From contig OZ220492.1 in the NCBI GenBank assembly GCA_965116185.1, positions 558,001 to 622,000 of the forward strand: a stretch of DNA of 64,000 nucleotides. The letters are read 5' to 3'. The DNA is from Bin34 sp965116185 (lineage in GTDB: Bacteria; Chloroflexota; Anaerolineae; Caldilineales; Caldilineaceae). Positions 9,167 through 18,059 of this stretch are shown in pieces (within the stretch, counting starts at the first letter, position 1; each line of letters opens with the position of its first letter). Made by a program: the position numbers and the translations under genes. Under the pieces are notes generated by a model. It had not been told where the DNA came from. It saw nothing but the letters and a program-made list of their open reading frames with translations, and did not search any database.

Positions 9167-10693
9167 ATGAACCGCCTCCATGCTGAAGTGTCGAAACTGA
9201 ATCGTATACGGCACTATCCGGTCTGGATTTTGCTAGTTCTCTGTATTGGCTTGCAGTGGGGCTTGGGGTTGGCACATGCCTCCTATTGGCCTCTGTCCGG
9301 GGATGAAGCCCTCTACGCGTTCTGGGCACGGCATTGGCTGGAACATCGTGATCCATTATTTCTAGCCCACTGGATTGATAAGCCGCCCCTGTTCTTGTGG
9401 GGGCAGACGTTGTTCTTTGCCCTTTGGGGATCAACGCAAGCGGCTGCACGCTACGGCAATCTGTTGGCCACGTCCCTGCTGACTATACTGCTCTGTGGCT
9501 ATGCCTGGTACAAGTGGGGTCCGGGGAGCGGTCTAATAGCTCTGATCCTGGCTACCCTGAACCCGTTACTCCTAGCCTATGCCCCTACGGGACTTACCGA
9601 TCCCCCGCTGATCCTGTGGAGTACCCTGTCTCTTCTGCTGGCCTGGACGTGCCGACCCCGGAGTGCGGGGATAGCCCTAGCCCTAGCCTTGTTCACCAAG
9701 CAGACAGCTGTACTCCATATACCGCTGATCCTGGGTGCCTTGTTCTTAGCGCAGCCACAGGCCTGGAGGTCCACATGGTTGCAATGGGGTATAGGGTTTC
9801 TTCTCATCGCCCTCCCTCTGCAGGCATGGGACATGCTACGCTGGTTCCAGGCCCCTTCATTCTGGTGGCTGGGCTTTGAGCACTATGCGCCTCTACGCTG
9901 GGTGCCCACCTCTGTGTGGATGCCGCGGAGCCAAACCTGGTTGCAGCTGCTGCCATTCCTGTGGGGGACCTGGTGGGGCTGGGTGGGCTGGGCGGTCCTG
10001 CTAACCCTAGCGTGCATACGGATCCGGCAACGACCCGCGTCCGGGAACTGCGATGCCCACCAGATCCTGTGGTTGCTGATCTGGTCAGGAAGCTATCTCC
10101 TGGTCCATCTGGTTATGACCTTCAATGCTTGGATGCGGTATCTGCTCCCTTTAGTCCCGCATGGGATTCTGATGGCTGCCTGGGCTGGGCAAACGCTGGG
10201 CTATCCTAAGACCCAACTCTGGATCAGAGGCTGCGGCCTGTTGGCCCTCCTCGTGTTGGTATTGGGTTCCGGCTGGACAGGTCCTCGTGCATGGAAGCAA
10301 CAGTTACCGGCCGGGCCCCGTAACAGGGAATTGATAGGTCTGCCGGAAGCCCTGGCGTATGTGACGGCGCATGTACCGCAGGGTACAGTCCTTTTCCACC
10401 ATGAGCTGAGTTGGCACTATCTCTTTTACCTGTTTGACGATGATATACTTACCCGGGTTTGGTACGCCGATCCCGCGGATTTAGCCACACAGGCCCAAAG
10501 TCTGCCTCCCCAAGTACCCAAGATCCAGTTGCGGCTGGCCCGGGACGCATACACCACAGAGCAGCTTGCCCACCAGCTCGCCACGCTATCTCTGTATCAT
10601 GTGCGCTGCTTGCAGATGGGTGCGATTACCGTGTATGAAATTCAAGATGTCGCTACGCCGATCTGCCGCCATATAGCGGCTCCCGACTTCTGA
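9167..10693 (+). CDS. GT39/ArnT-like membrane glycosyltransferase
   Basis: This is a polytopic membrane protein of 508 residues resembling the dolichyl-phosphate-mannose/4-amino-4-deoxy-arabinose transferase superfamily (PMT, GT39). These enzymes move a sugar from a polyprenyl-phosphate donor to an acceptor outside the membrane. The first transmembrane helix (residues about 16-37) is followed by an external loop with the acidic motif LSGDEALY and the family signature IDKPPL. Around ten further hydrophobic segments run to about residue 370, then a soluble C-terminal domain of about 140 residues. Acceptor and donor cannot be inferred. It stands between addA and scpB with no sugar-pathway neighbours. 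Confidence 0.85.
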   Translation: MNRLHAEVSKLNRIRHYPVWILLVLCIGLQWGLGLAHASYWPLSGDEALYAFWARHWLEHRDPLFLAHWIDKPPLFLWGQTLFFALWGSTQAAARYGNLLATSLLTILLCGYAWYKWGPGSGLIALILATLNPLLLAYAPTGLTDPPLILWSTLSLLLAWTCRPRSAGIALALALFTKQTAVLHIPLILGALFLAQPQAWRSTWLQWGIGFLLIALPLQAWDMLRWFQAPSFWWLGFEHYAPLRWVPTSVWMPRSQTWLQLLPFLWGTWWGWVGWAVLLTLACIRIRQRPASGNCDAHQILWLLIWSGSYLLVHLVMTFNAWMRYLLPLVPHGILMAAWAGQTLGYPKTQLWIRGCGLLALLVLVLGSGWTGPRAWKQQLPAGPRNRELIGLPEALAYVTAHVPQGTVLFHHELSWHYLFYLFDDDILTRVWYADPADLATQAQSLPPQVPKIQLRLARDAYTTEQLAHQLATLSLYHVRCLQMGAITVYEIQDVATPICRHIAAPDF

Positions 10694-10803
10694 GCCGCTG
10701 CACACGGGAACGCAGAGAATGTTTGCCGGTCGTACCACGGTCCCCATGGACGCTGACTTGGTGCACAACCCGCGACGCAGCAGTTGCTGAGGCAATTTGG
10801 GAG

Positions 10804-10809
10804 TATAAT
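10804..10809 (+). promoter_or_regulatory. Putative -10 box before scpB
   Basis: A perfect TATAAT lies 30 bases before the preferred scpB ATG. The matching -35 region is poor (TTGCTG at 10784 is only 14 bases away). A start point near 10816 would leave almost no leader for the upstream TTG codon at 10824, which favours the ATG at 10839. Confidence 0.35.
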
Positions 10810-10838
10810 CGTACCTTTGTGTATTGCGTTTGTCCCTG

Positions 10839-11432
10839 ATGGTACGACAAGAAGATAAAATCCGACAGGCGCTCCCCGCTTTGTGCTCTCTGGTGGAGAG
10901 TCTGCTATTCATCGCACCGAAACCCGTGACACCCGGTGAATTAGGTAAGGCTCTGGAGCGTCCGGCAGGAGAAATTCGTGAGGCGCTGACCGAACTAGAG
11001 CAAGCCTTGCAGCGTGAGCGGAGGGGACTCAGACTACAACGGGTGGGTCAAACCGTGGCCCTGGTGACCATGCCTGAAGCGGCCCAGGCCGTAGCGCGAT
11101 TCACAGCGCTCGCTACACACGTGCGCCTAAGCAAACCGGCCTTGGAAACCCTGGCCATCATCGCGTATCAGCAACCGGTAACGCGGGGCCAGATCGAGGC
11201 TGTCCGGGGCGTAGATTGTGCCCATATTCTCCGTACACTACTGGCCCGGGAACTGATTCAGATTCGTGGCCGCCGCCCGACCATTGGTAATCCCCTACTG
11301 TATGGCGTGACCGAAGAGTTCCTACAGTATTTCGGTCTCACTTCGCTGCATGAATTGCCGGCTTTATCCGCAACCGATGTGGACAAACTGGCCGACGCCG
11401 TAGCGCAGGAAGAGCTCAAGGAAACGGACTGA
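10839..11432 (+). CDS. scpB: Segregation and condensation protein B
   Basis: ScpB is a winged-helix dimer that binds ScpA to form the kleisin complex of bacterial SMC condensin. Recognised from LVESLLFIAPKPVTPGEL at the N-terminus and from ALETLAIIAYQQPVTRGQIE and RGRRPTIGNPLLYGVTEEF in the second winged helix. About 197 residues from the ATG at 10839. An in-frame TTG at 10824 would add five residues but sits too close to the probable -10 box. No scpA is adjacent in the window. It converges on the DUF6504 gene with only seven bases between stops. Confidence 0.92.
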   Translation: MVRQEDKIRQALPALCSLVESLLFIAPKPVTPGELGKALERPAGEIREALTELEQALQRERRGLRLQRVGQTVALVTMPEAAQAVARFTALATHVRLSKPALETLAIIAYQQPVTRGQIEAVRGVDCAHILRTLLARELIQIRGRRPTIGNPLLYGVTEEFLQYFGLTSLHELPALSATDVDKLADAVAQEELKETD

Positions 11433-11439
11433 GCGGGAC

Positions 11440-11799
11440 TTAGGCCGGTTCCAGTTCCTGATAGAGGCTCCACTGGCCGAGTGGATTGCCACCCTGCGGT
11501 GATCGATCATAGTACAGGTCAAAGAAACGGCAGTCCTGTGTCCGTACCCGGAAGAGGATGCGGCCCACACCCCAGGAGCCGCGTTGCGCTGCACGTGCTT
11601 GATGCGCCGGGCGCATGTTGCGCGTCATCCGCCCACGCCGGGCATGGTCACGCCGTTCCTCCAGTAGTTCGTCAATCACGTACACTTGGGTATGCCAAAT
11701 GATGCGGTCGGGACAGTGGGGATTCTTGCGCGTAGCGGGTGCCTGATCAAACTCAACTGTGATACCCTCTCCAATGAAACGTTTGGGAATCAGATGCAT
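11440..11799 (-). CDS. DUF6504 family small protein
   Basis: A 119-residue soluble protein of unknown function. It matches the pattern I recall for DUF6504: MHLIPKRFIGEGI at the start, CPDRIIWHTQVYVIDELLEE in the middle, GRMTRNMRPAH, then RGSWGVGRILFRVRT and FFDLYYDRSP near the end. Such proteins occur widely in Chloroflexota and Actinomycetota. Some carry the GRMxRNMRPAH segment next to Y-family polymerase-related genes, but no such neighbour is present here. It is small and oriented against scpB. Start at ATG 11799, with a weak AGG about eight bases upstream. Confidence 0.8.
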   Translation of the reverse strand: MHLIPKRFIGEGITVEFDQAPATRKNPHCPDRIIWHTQVYVIDELLEERRDHARRGRMTRNMRPAHQARAAQRGSWGVGRILFRVRTQDCRFFDLYYDRSPQGGNPLGQWSLYQELEPA

Positions 11800-11883
11800 G
11801 TTGATGCCTGCTTGTTATATCACCGGGATCTACGTAGAAGTGCGGCTGTCTGCATTGTAGCGGATGCGTCCCTTTGACTCACT

Positions 11884-13290
11884 ATGCCCCGACCGATTTT
11901 GCTTGTATCCTGTTACGAATCAGGATTCCAGCCCCTTAACCTAGCCCAGCCCCTGGCCTGTATGCGGCAGCGTGGCTTGCCGGTACGAGCCCTGGATCTG
12001 TCCGTACAGTCTTGGCAGGACTGTACGGACCCGGATGTAGCGGGTATCGCCATTTCGGTCCCTATGCAGACGGCCTTGCGCCTCGGCGTGGCGGCGGCTG
12101 ATACCCTACGCCTCCGCTATCCGGAGGCACCGATTTGTTTCTTCGGCCTGTACGCCGGTCTGAACGCAGACTATCTGCTACAGACGGGGAGGGCGGACAC
12201 GGTACTGTCAGGGGAAGTGGAACAGGCACTCACAGATTGGGCGGAAAGCGTTATCGCCACAGGGGGTAAGGCAGAGGCTAGAGGGCCATTGCTGCCTATA
12301 CGGGAACGCTTACAACTGCCCGTACCGCAACGGCAGGATCTGCCTCCTTTGTCAGAGTACGCGCACCTGCTCACACCTGATGGTGAGGCCCGCCCTGCGG
12401 GTCAGGTGGTAACAAGCCGGGGGTGCCTGCACACGTGTGGCCACTGTCCGGTTGTGCCAATCTATGCAGGCCGTTTCTTTGTAGTCGACTTCAACACCGT
12501 GATTGAGGACATACAGCAGCAGATAGAGGTCGGTGCCCGTCACATTTCTTTTGGCGATCCCGATTTTCTGAATGGCCCCGGGCATTCATTACGGATTACC
12601 GAGTGGGTGCATCGCCACCACCCTACGGTCACCTTTGATTTCACGGCCAAGGTGGAACATCTGCTGCGCTATCCACAGCATGTGCAGACTTTCCGGGAGC
12701 ACGGTGCGGCGTTCGTTGTGTCGGCTTTTGAGTCCATTCAGGATGAGGTACTCCAGCATTTGGACAAGGGACACAACACGGCCGACCTGGAACGTCTGCT
12801 ACGGTTACTGCAGGATCTGGAACTACCCATACAGCCGACCTGGATTCCCTTTACACCATGGACTACGTTGCCGGCTTATCGGGCATTCCTGGACTGGATT
12901 GCGGATCATGGGCTCGTGCATTGCGTGCCGCCCATACAACTGTCTCTGCGCCTCCTGATACCGCCTCAGAGCTGGTTGTTGCGGCGGTTTCAACATGCTG
13001 CCTGGCTGGGCCCCCTGCAGCCTGCACAGTTCACGTACGCTTGGACACATCCCGATCCTACTATGGATGAACTGCAGCGGGAGGTGGAAACGCTGATTGC
13101 CTCATCCGGAGCTCAGGAGACACATGCCACGTTATTCCGGCAGGTGCAAGCTATCGTGTATCACAGGGTGGGCTGCCCGATACCCACGACGTTGGAACCG
13201 CAGCTACCCGCCGCGCCCCGCTTGACGGAAGACTGGTTCTGCTGAGCAGAACCCGCCGCCGATCAGTTGGATCGGATACGAACTCCCTAA
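11884..13290 (+). CDS. CUAEP-tail B12-binding-type radical SAM selenoprotein
   Basis: A 468-residue protein if the TGA at 13243-13245 is read as selenocysteine; conventional calling would stop there at 453 residues. The N-terminal half has a cobalamin-binding-like Rossmann region (ILLVSCYESGFQPLNLAQPL, then ICFFGLYAGLNADYLL). The radical SAM cluster is Cys181-x3-Cys185-x2-Cys188 (SRGCLHTCGHC). The conventional frame ends ..TEDWFC, then TGA, then in frame Ala-Glu-Pro-Ala-Ala-Asp-Gln-Leu-Asp-Arg-Ile-Arg-Thr-Pro and TAA. Phe-Cys-Sec-Ala-Glu-Pro matches the known CUAEP/CCAEP-tail radical SAM (seleno)protein family, whose members carry Cys or Sec at this place. A hairpin fitting the bacterial SECIS rules follows the TGA. 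The substrate is unknown. Selenocysteine synthesis genes are not in this window and must lie elsewhere. Confidence 0.82.
13246..13275 (+). promoter_or_regulatory. Bacterial SECIS element for the in-frame TGA
   Basis: A six-base-pair stem CCGATC/GATCGG (13259-13264 with 13270-13275) closes a five-base loop AGTTG. The loop begins 19 bases after the TGA and has G in its second position. This satisfies the bacterial SECIS consensus as I recall it: G among the first two loop bases, and 16-37 bases between UGA and loop. SelB with Sec-tRNA would bind here. Confidence 0.7.
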
Positions 13291-13331
13291 AAATACCCGG
13301 GCCTCCGATAGATAGGGCCCTGATTGTGTTC

Positions 13332-14744
13332 TTACGTATCGTCTGCCGCCTCTATGGCTGCTAGCATGCTCTCCACCGAGGTAAACTTAACCCGGGGGCG
13401 GCCTTCGGCCTCGCCCCGGGCGGTTTCCAATGCGTCCAGCCGTAGCCAGTCCTCATACGTCACCATACGGGGTTGCCGTTCTTTGACGAAAGTCATGACC
13501 GCATCGGGATCAGGACGCACGGGATAAAGATGGCGGCCGGCCATCACATCCGTGAGGAGATGATCCACGGTCTCCTTGGCATCGGGACGATTGGTACCGA
13601 TCACACCGGAGGGTCCACGCTTGATCCAGCCGGTGACGTAGTGGCCGGCAATGGGCTGGCCGGTATCCGGATCGGTTACCTGACCCTCGTGGTTGGGGAT
13701 GATACCCCAGTCGGTGCGGAAGGGGACATCCGGCAAGGGGACGCCGTAGTAGCCAATGGAGCGGAAGACCAAGCCCACATCCAGCACCTCAAACTGATCG
13801 GTAGCACGTGATCGGAGCGTGCCGTTGTCATCCGCATACAGTTCATTGTGCACAAGACGCATCTGCTTCACCCGGCCTGCATCATCGCCGATCAGCTCCA
13901 CGGGTGAGGTCAGAAAGCGGATCGTGAGACGCCGGGGTTTACTCGTAGGCCGGGGTTGGGCAAATTCCCGCAGGATTTTGAGTTTGGTGTTCAGGGCGCG
14001 GTCGTTTGCCTGTTCCACATACGCCGCACTGGCAGGATCCAGGGCGACTTCCGTGGGCAGGGTAAAGGTATCGCATCCGGGTAGTTCACCCAGTTCCCGC
14101 ACTTCCGGCACCGTAAAAGCGGCCTGCGCGGGGCCTCGGCGGCCCAGGATGTAAATATTGCGGATCCGACTCGTGCGCAAGTGCGCTAGGGCCTGGTCAG
14201 CAATATCGGTTTGGGCCAGCGATGCATGGGTATGGGCCAGAATACGGGCGACATCTACGGCGACATTCCCTACACCGATGACGGCCACGCCTTCCTGCGC
14301 CAGATCAAACTGCCGATCCTGAAAATCGGGATGCCCGTTGTACCAGGCCACAAATTCGGTGGCGGCATGGCTGTTTTGCAGATCATGGCCGGGAATATGC
14401 AGGTCCCGATCCGTTTGGGCTCCTGTGGCATAGATAAGGGCGTGATAGAAATCCGCTAGTTCGGGAGCCCGCACATGGGTACCCAGATGGGTATTGCCAA
14501 AGAAACGGAAGGTCGGCCGGCGAGCCACGCGGTCAAAAACCCGTGTGACTGCCTTGATTTTCTGGTGATCAGGGGCTACGCCGGAACGCACTAAGCCAAA
14601 GGGCGTGGGTAGACTGTCATACATGTCCACCTGTACTTTGGGCTCTTGCGAACGGAGTAGAAAGTCGGCAGTATAGAAGCCGGCAGGTCCGGCTCCCACA
14701 ATGCCTACGCGGATGGGATTGGTTTCGGTACCCAAATGGTTCAC
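13332..14744 (-). CDS. Ferredoxin/adrenodoxin-type NADP+ reductase (FprA-like)
   Basis: A 470-residue FAD flavoprotein of the adrenodoxin reductase/FprA class, which passes electrons between NADPH and ferredoxin. The FAD-binding GAGPAG is at residues about 17-22. PTPFGLVRSGVAPDHQKIK is the hallmark of the class. The NADP-binding site is GVGNVAVDVARIL in the middle, and GWIKRGPSGVIGTN near the C-terminus is also characteristic. The gene is convergent with the selenoprotein gene. It follows the thioesterase gene on the same strand after a 270-base gap with a hairpin, so it is probably a separate unit. Confidence 0.93.
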   Translation of the reverse strand: MNHLGTETNPIRVGIVGAGPAGFYTADFLLRSQEPKVQVDMYDSLPTPFGLVRSGVAPDHQKIKAVTRVFDRVARRPTFRFFGNTHLGTHVRAPELADFYHALIYATGAQTDRDLHIPGHDLQNSHAATEFVAWYNGHPDFQDRQFDLAQEGVAVIGVGNVAVDVARILAHTHASLAQTDIADQALAHLRTSRIRNIYILGRRGPAQAAFTVPEVRELGELPGCDTFTLPTEVALDPASAAYVEQANDRALNTKLKILREFAQPRPTSKPRRLTIRFLTSPVELIGDDAGRVKQMRLVHNELYADDNGTLRSRATDQFEVLDVGLVFRSIGYYGVPLPDVPFRTDWGIIPNHEGQVTDPDTGQPIAGHYVTGWIKRGPSGVIGTNRPDAKETVDHLLTDVMAGRHLYPVRPDPDAVMTFVKERQPRMVTYEDWLRLDALETARGEAEGRPRVKFTSVESMLAAIEAADDT

Positions 14745-14908
14745 GGTAGCGTATCTCTGGTTGCAGGCTTATCGGGGCTCACTAGCTCCGGCACGATCAT
14801 GCCTCCTGCATTGTAGTGTATTGCATGGCAGAAGCAGAGTCCTGTGGGACTGATACGTCAGACGCACGGATGTAGGACCCTGACTATTGAGGCCAAAATG
14901 CGGATGTC

Positions 14909-14932
14909 TGAGCCTACGGCTGTGTAGGCTCA
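14909..14932 (-). terminator. Terminator-like hairpin after the thioesterase gene
   Basis: Perfect nine-base stem TGAGCCTAC/GTAGGCTCA with a six-base loop, in the gap between the thioesterase and reductase genes. There is no immediate T-run on the minus strand (a short TTTT follows about ten bases on), so it is a weak candidate for ending the upstream operon. Confidence 0.35.
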
Positions 14933-15014
14933 GTGTAGGGCATGAGCCTGTCTGTGTCGGGCCACTAACCCGCACGGTCCCCACGCCCCGTACGCGGTTC
15001 AGACCCCTTTCAAA

Positions 15015-15440
15015 TCAGTGTGCCTGACGGAGACGTGCGGCCAGGGATTGGGGTAGGCGTACGGCACGTCCCTCAAGGTCCACACAGATATGCTCAGTCA
15101 TACCGGTAGCTACCAGGCTTTGAGAGCGGGCGTTGTGTATCCGGTACGTAAACCGGAGCTTACGTGTACTGATCCGGGCTAGAGTCGTGGTCACGGCGAC
15201 CGTATCGCCAAAGGTGAGAGAACGGCGGATTTGTAGGTCAACCCGGACGACGGAGAAGTGATGGGTGCGGGCAATCTCCGTGTAGGGCAGGTCCTGTGCT
15301 TGCAAGTAAGCGAGGCGCCCTATTTCCATCCAGGGGAGATACGCTGCGTGATGTACCACCTGCATCAAATCGGTTTCGCCGAAACGTACTTCCGCTTGGA
15401 CTGTGACCGACTGCCTAGAGTTTGTCCTATCTGTGTTCAC
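15015..15440 (-). CDS. Hotdog-fold acyl-CoA thioesterase (4HBT family)
   Basis: A single hotdog domain that would hydrolyse an acyl- or aroyl-CoA ester. VTVQAEVRFGETDLMQVVHHAAYLPW is the 4-hydroxybenzoyl-CoA thioesterase-type signature, with the catalytic-type Asp in ETDLMQVVHH. The open frame reaches back to 15542 and would overlap the end of the upstream gene. I prefer the GTG at 15440 because the 141-residue product fits the family and removes the overlap; this start is uncertain and lacks a clear ribosome site. It is the last gene of the probable minus-strand operon that includes the E2/E3 genes, hence perhaps a CoA-recycling housekeeping role. Confidence 0.8.
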   Translation of the reverse strand: MNTDRTNSRQSVTVQAEVRFGETDLMQVVHHAAYLPWMEIGRLAYLQAQDLPYTEIARTHHFSVVRVDLQIRRSLTFGDTVAVTTTLARISTRKLRFTYRIHNARSQSLVATGMTEHICVDLEGRAVRLPQSLAARLRQAH

Positions 15441-15480
15441 AGTACAGGGCCCGTTCTCAAGTGCAAGGACCGTCTTCCCG

Positions 15481-16599
15481 TCAGCGTGCTTGGGACTGCA
15501 GGAAATCGGCGCGTTGCCGCCAGGCAGCACTGACATTCTCAATCCCTCTATTCTCGGCTTCCCGGATCAGAGTTTCCATATCGCTACTCCTAAACTCGCC
15601 TGCCCGCAGCGCGTCCTGCCAGCGTATATCCGGTGTCAGGGCGTGGAGCATGGCCGTTTCCGGTTCTCCCAGCGTCAGCTGCCCCCAGCCGACATGCTGG
15701 TCGGGCGCATCAACGGCCAACTGTACTTCAACCGTGGTACCCGCCCAGGGCGTCAGTTCAACGGCACCGGGAATCCAGCCCCCGTTACTGTGGTCGGCAG
15801 CGAAGGTGAACTCGTGGACAGTTTGCAACACGGGCTCATCGGGGCTACGCACGCTGATGGTCAATGTGGCGGTGCCTGCGACTCGATCCGGGTTGTCAGG
15901 ATGTAACCCCAGCAGAAAGGACAGGGCACTGGGCGCGGTCGGTACCGCTAGGTTGAAGGTTAGTGTCCGGTCACCCCGGAGGCCTAAGTAAGGAGCCTCC
16001 CAGACGAGGTCGGGAGGCAGACCGTGCAGTGGTAGCGCAACGGGTGCATACAGGAAGTCACAGGTGGCCAAGTTGACGGGCACCGTACATATCGCGTCCA
16101 ACGCGGGCGCCGTGAGAGCGCCGGGTGTTGTAATCAAGGAGGGCCAGAGTGCAGTGTGGGAGCCGGTTGTTAGCTGGGTCATGATCTGTTCATAGATGAC
16201 GACGGCATCCAGATGTACCAGCGGATTGCCCATAGCATACAGACGGGCGTGGGCAATGTTTGTTTCAGCTTCCCGCCATTGACCCAACGCGGTGTGTACT
16301 TGGGCCTGTAGGCGATAGCTGTGAAAGTGTTCAGGTCGCCAGCGGGCGGCTTGCCGTAAGTGGGCCAGGGCTTGACTCAGGGCCTGGGCATTCACGGCGG
16401 ACGGGAGGGCATCACTGTACCGTGGCTCAGGCCATACGAGACCTTGTTCCATATGAGCGCCGGCCTGGTGAATGTGGTAGGCCCAGAACAGAAAGGGGGT
16501 GCCCATGGCAATGCCCCCTAGCAGAGACAATACGGTCAGGGTCAGGGCGGTGCCCGCCAGCAGTTTTTTGGACAAGGAAGGCGTATCCGTGACAGACAA
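15481..16599 (-). CDS. Membrane-anchored protein with TPR-like helices, unknown function
   Basis: 372 residues. A single hydrophobic segment lies near the N-terminus (about 13-42). Then follows a TPR-like helical pair (ALAHLRQAARWRPEHFHSYRLQAQVHTALGQWREAETNIAHARL). A large beta-rich region of about 150 residues lies in the middle (LGLRGDRTLTFNLAVP, and FAADHSNGGWIPGAVELTPWAG, the latter resembling a carbohydrate-binding or jelly-roll module). I do not recognise a family. It probably sits on the outer face of the membrane. It starts 17 bases after the E3 stop and ends shortly before the thioesterase, so it is likely co-transcribed with them. Confidence 0.7.
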   Translation of the reverse strand: MSVTDTPSLSKKLLAGTALTLTVLSLLGGIAMGTPFLFWAYHIHQAGAHMEQGLVWPEPRYSDALPSAVNAQALSQALAHLRQAARWRPEHFHSYRLQAQVHTALGQWREAETNIAHARLYAMGNPLVHLDAVVIYEQIMTQLTTGSHTALWPSLITTPGALTAPALDAICTVPVNLATCDFLYAPVALPLHGLPPDLVWEAPYLGLRGDRTLTFNLAVPTAPSALSFLLGLHPDNPDRVAGTATLTISVRSPDEPVLQTVHEFTFAADHSNGGWIPGAVELTPWAGTTVEVQLAVDAPDQHVGWGQLTLGEPETAMLHALTPDIRWQDALRAGEFRSSDMETLIREAENRGIENVSAAWRQRADFLQSQAR

Positions 16600-16616
16600 C
16601 GGTTTACATCTCCGAG

Positions 16617-18026
16617 CTACATGTGTAGGGGTAGACCCTCAACGGCCGCGGCGGCTTCCATAACCACTTCGCTGAGCGTGGGGTGAGCATGCACCGTACG
16701 GGCGATTTCCGTGGGTGTGAGTTCCATCATCTGGGCTAGCGAAAGTGCCGGCAACAGTTCCGTCACCTCGTCGCCAATTAGATGGGCCCCTAGGATCTCG
16801 CCATAATCAGCCCCGGCCAAAATCTTCACGAAGCCTTTGTGTGCACTCCGGGCCTTGGCCTTACCGTTGGGAAACAGGGGTGCGGTACCTACATTGTAGG
16901 CCAGCCCGGCGGCCTGGGCTTCAGCCTCGGTATATCCCATGCTGGCCACCTGAGGTGTGGCATAGGTGCAGCGGGGCATGAAACGGTATTGTTCATCCCC
17001 TAGGGGTGTCGGCGCAGCGTCCGCCAGGGTTTCCGCAGCGGTGACTGCTTGTGCGATCGCCACATGGGCGAGAGGCAGACGCCCTGTGCAGTCGCCCGTG
17101 GCGAAAATATGGGGTTGGCTTGTGCGCAGATAGTCGTCCACTTGGACGAAACCGTGGGCATCACGGTGAACGCCAATACGATCCAGTCCTAGGCCTTCCG
17201 TATGTGGGGTAATGCCTACGGCCACTAGCACCTGATCAGCGGGCAGCAGCTGCGTGCCCGCGGTGTCCCGGGTAGCGCGTGTCGTTACCCGGAGCTGTCG
17301 GGCCTGGGTATCATAGGCTTGAGCGGTATGCTCCGTAAGGATCTTGATACCCTGACCGCGAAACTGTTTCTCTAGTTCCTGAGACACGGCAGCATCTTCC
17401 TGGGGTAATAGCCGTTCCTCATATTCCACTAAGGTCACAGCCACACCAAAGGTGTGCCACAGATAAGCGAATTCTACGCCAATGGCTCCCCCACCGACAA
17501 TCACGGCATGTTCGGGTAAATCAGCCTGCACGACTGCCTCGCGTGCCGATAGGATCCGGGTGCCGTCAAACGGCAGATCGGGCAGGGCACGCGCGCGTCC
17601 GCCCGTGGCGATGACGAATGCTGCCGCCTGCAGCTGTGAGGATGTGCCTTCCTTATCCGTGATCTGCAGCGTATGGGGATCACAAAAAGTAGCTGTGCCC
17701 GTATGCACTGTGATCCGGTTTTTGCGCATCAGGAACTGCAGGCCCCGGGTCTGCTTATCCACAATGGTACGACTATGGGCCATGGTGCGGGTGAAGTCAA
17801 TAGTGATCGCGCCCACATTGATGCCAAGAGAGCCGGCTGTCTGTACCGTATCCAGAACGTTGGCGGCGTGTAGCAGGGCCTTGGAGGGGATACAACCCCA
17901 GTTTAGGCATACGCCGCCGAGAGCCTCCTTTTCAATGAGGACTGTCCGGCGCCCCAGTTGGGCACAGCGGATGGCTGCGGCATAGCCGCCGGGCCCGCCG
18001 CCGATGACTGCTACGTCTGCCTGCAT
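16617..18026 (-). CDS. lpdA: Dihydrolipoyl dehydrogenase (E3)
   Basis: This FAD disulfide oxidoreductase reoxidises the lipoyl groups of 2-oxoacid dehydrogenase complexes and makes NADH. 469 residues, the normal length. The FAD motif GGGPGG lies at residues 9-14. The redox pair is Cys40/Cys45 in GGVCLNWGCIPSKALLH. The NAD motif is VGGGAIGVEFAYLW, and the C-terminal His-Glu pair is in HAHPTLSEVVMEA. It follows the E2 gene by 33 bases on the same strand, so both supply one complex. The E1 genes are not in the window. Confidence 0.96.
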   Translation of the reverse strand: MQADVAVIGGGPGGYAAAIRCAQLGRRTVLIEKEALGGVCLNWGCIPSKALLHAANVLDTVQTAGSLGINVGAITIDFTRTMAHSRTIVDKQTRGLQFLMRKNRITVHTGTATFCDPHTLQITDKEGTSSQLQAAAFVIATGGRARALPDLPFDGTRILSAREAVVQADLPEHAVIVGGGAIGVEFAYLWHTFGVAVTLVEYEERLLPQEDAAVSQELEKQFRGQGIKILTEHTAQAYDTQARQLRVTTRATRDTAGTQLLPADQVLVAVGITPHTEGLGLDRIGVHRDAHGFVQVDDYLRTSQPHIFATGDCTGRLPLAHVAIAQAVTAAETLADAAPTPLGDEQYRFMPRCTYATPQVASMGYTEAEAQAAGLAYNVGTAPLFPNGKAKARSAHKGFVKILAGADYGEILGAHLIGDEVTELLPALSLAQMMELTPTEIARTVHAHPTLSEVVMEAAAAVEGLPLHM

Positions 18027-18059
18027 GACTGGAAATCCTTTGGTGAGGTGGCGGATACG

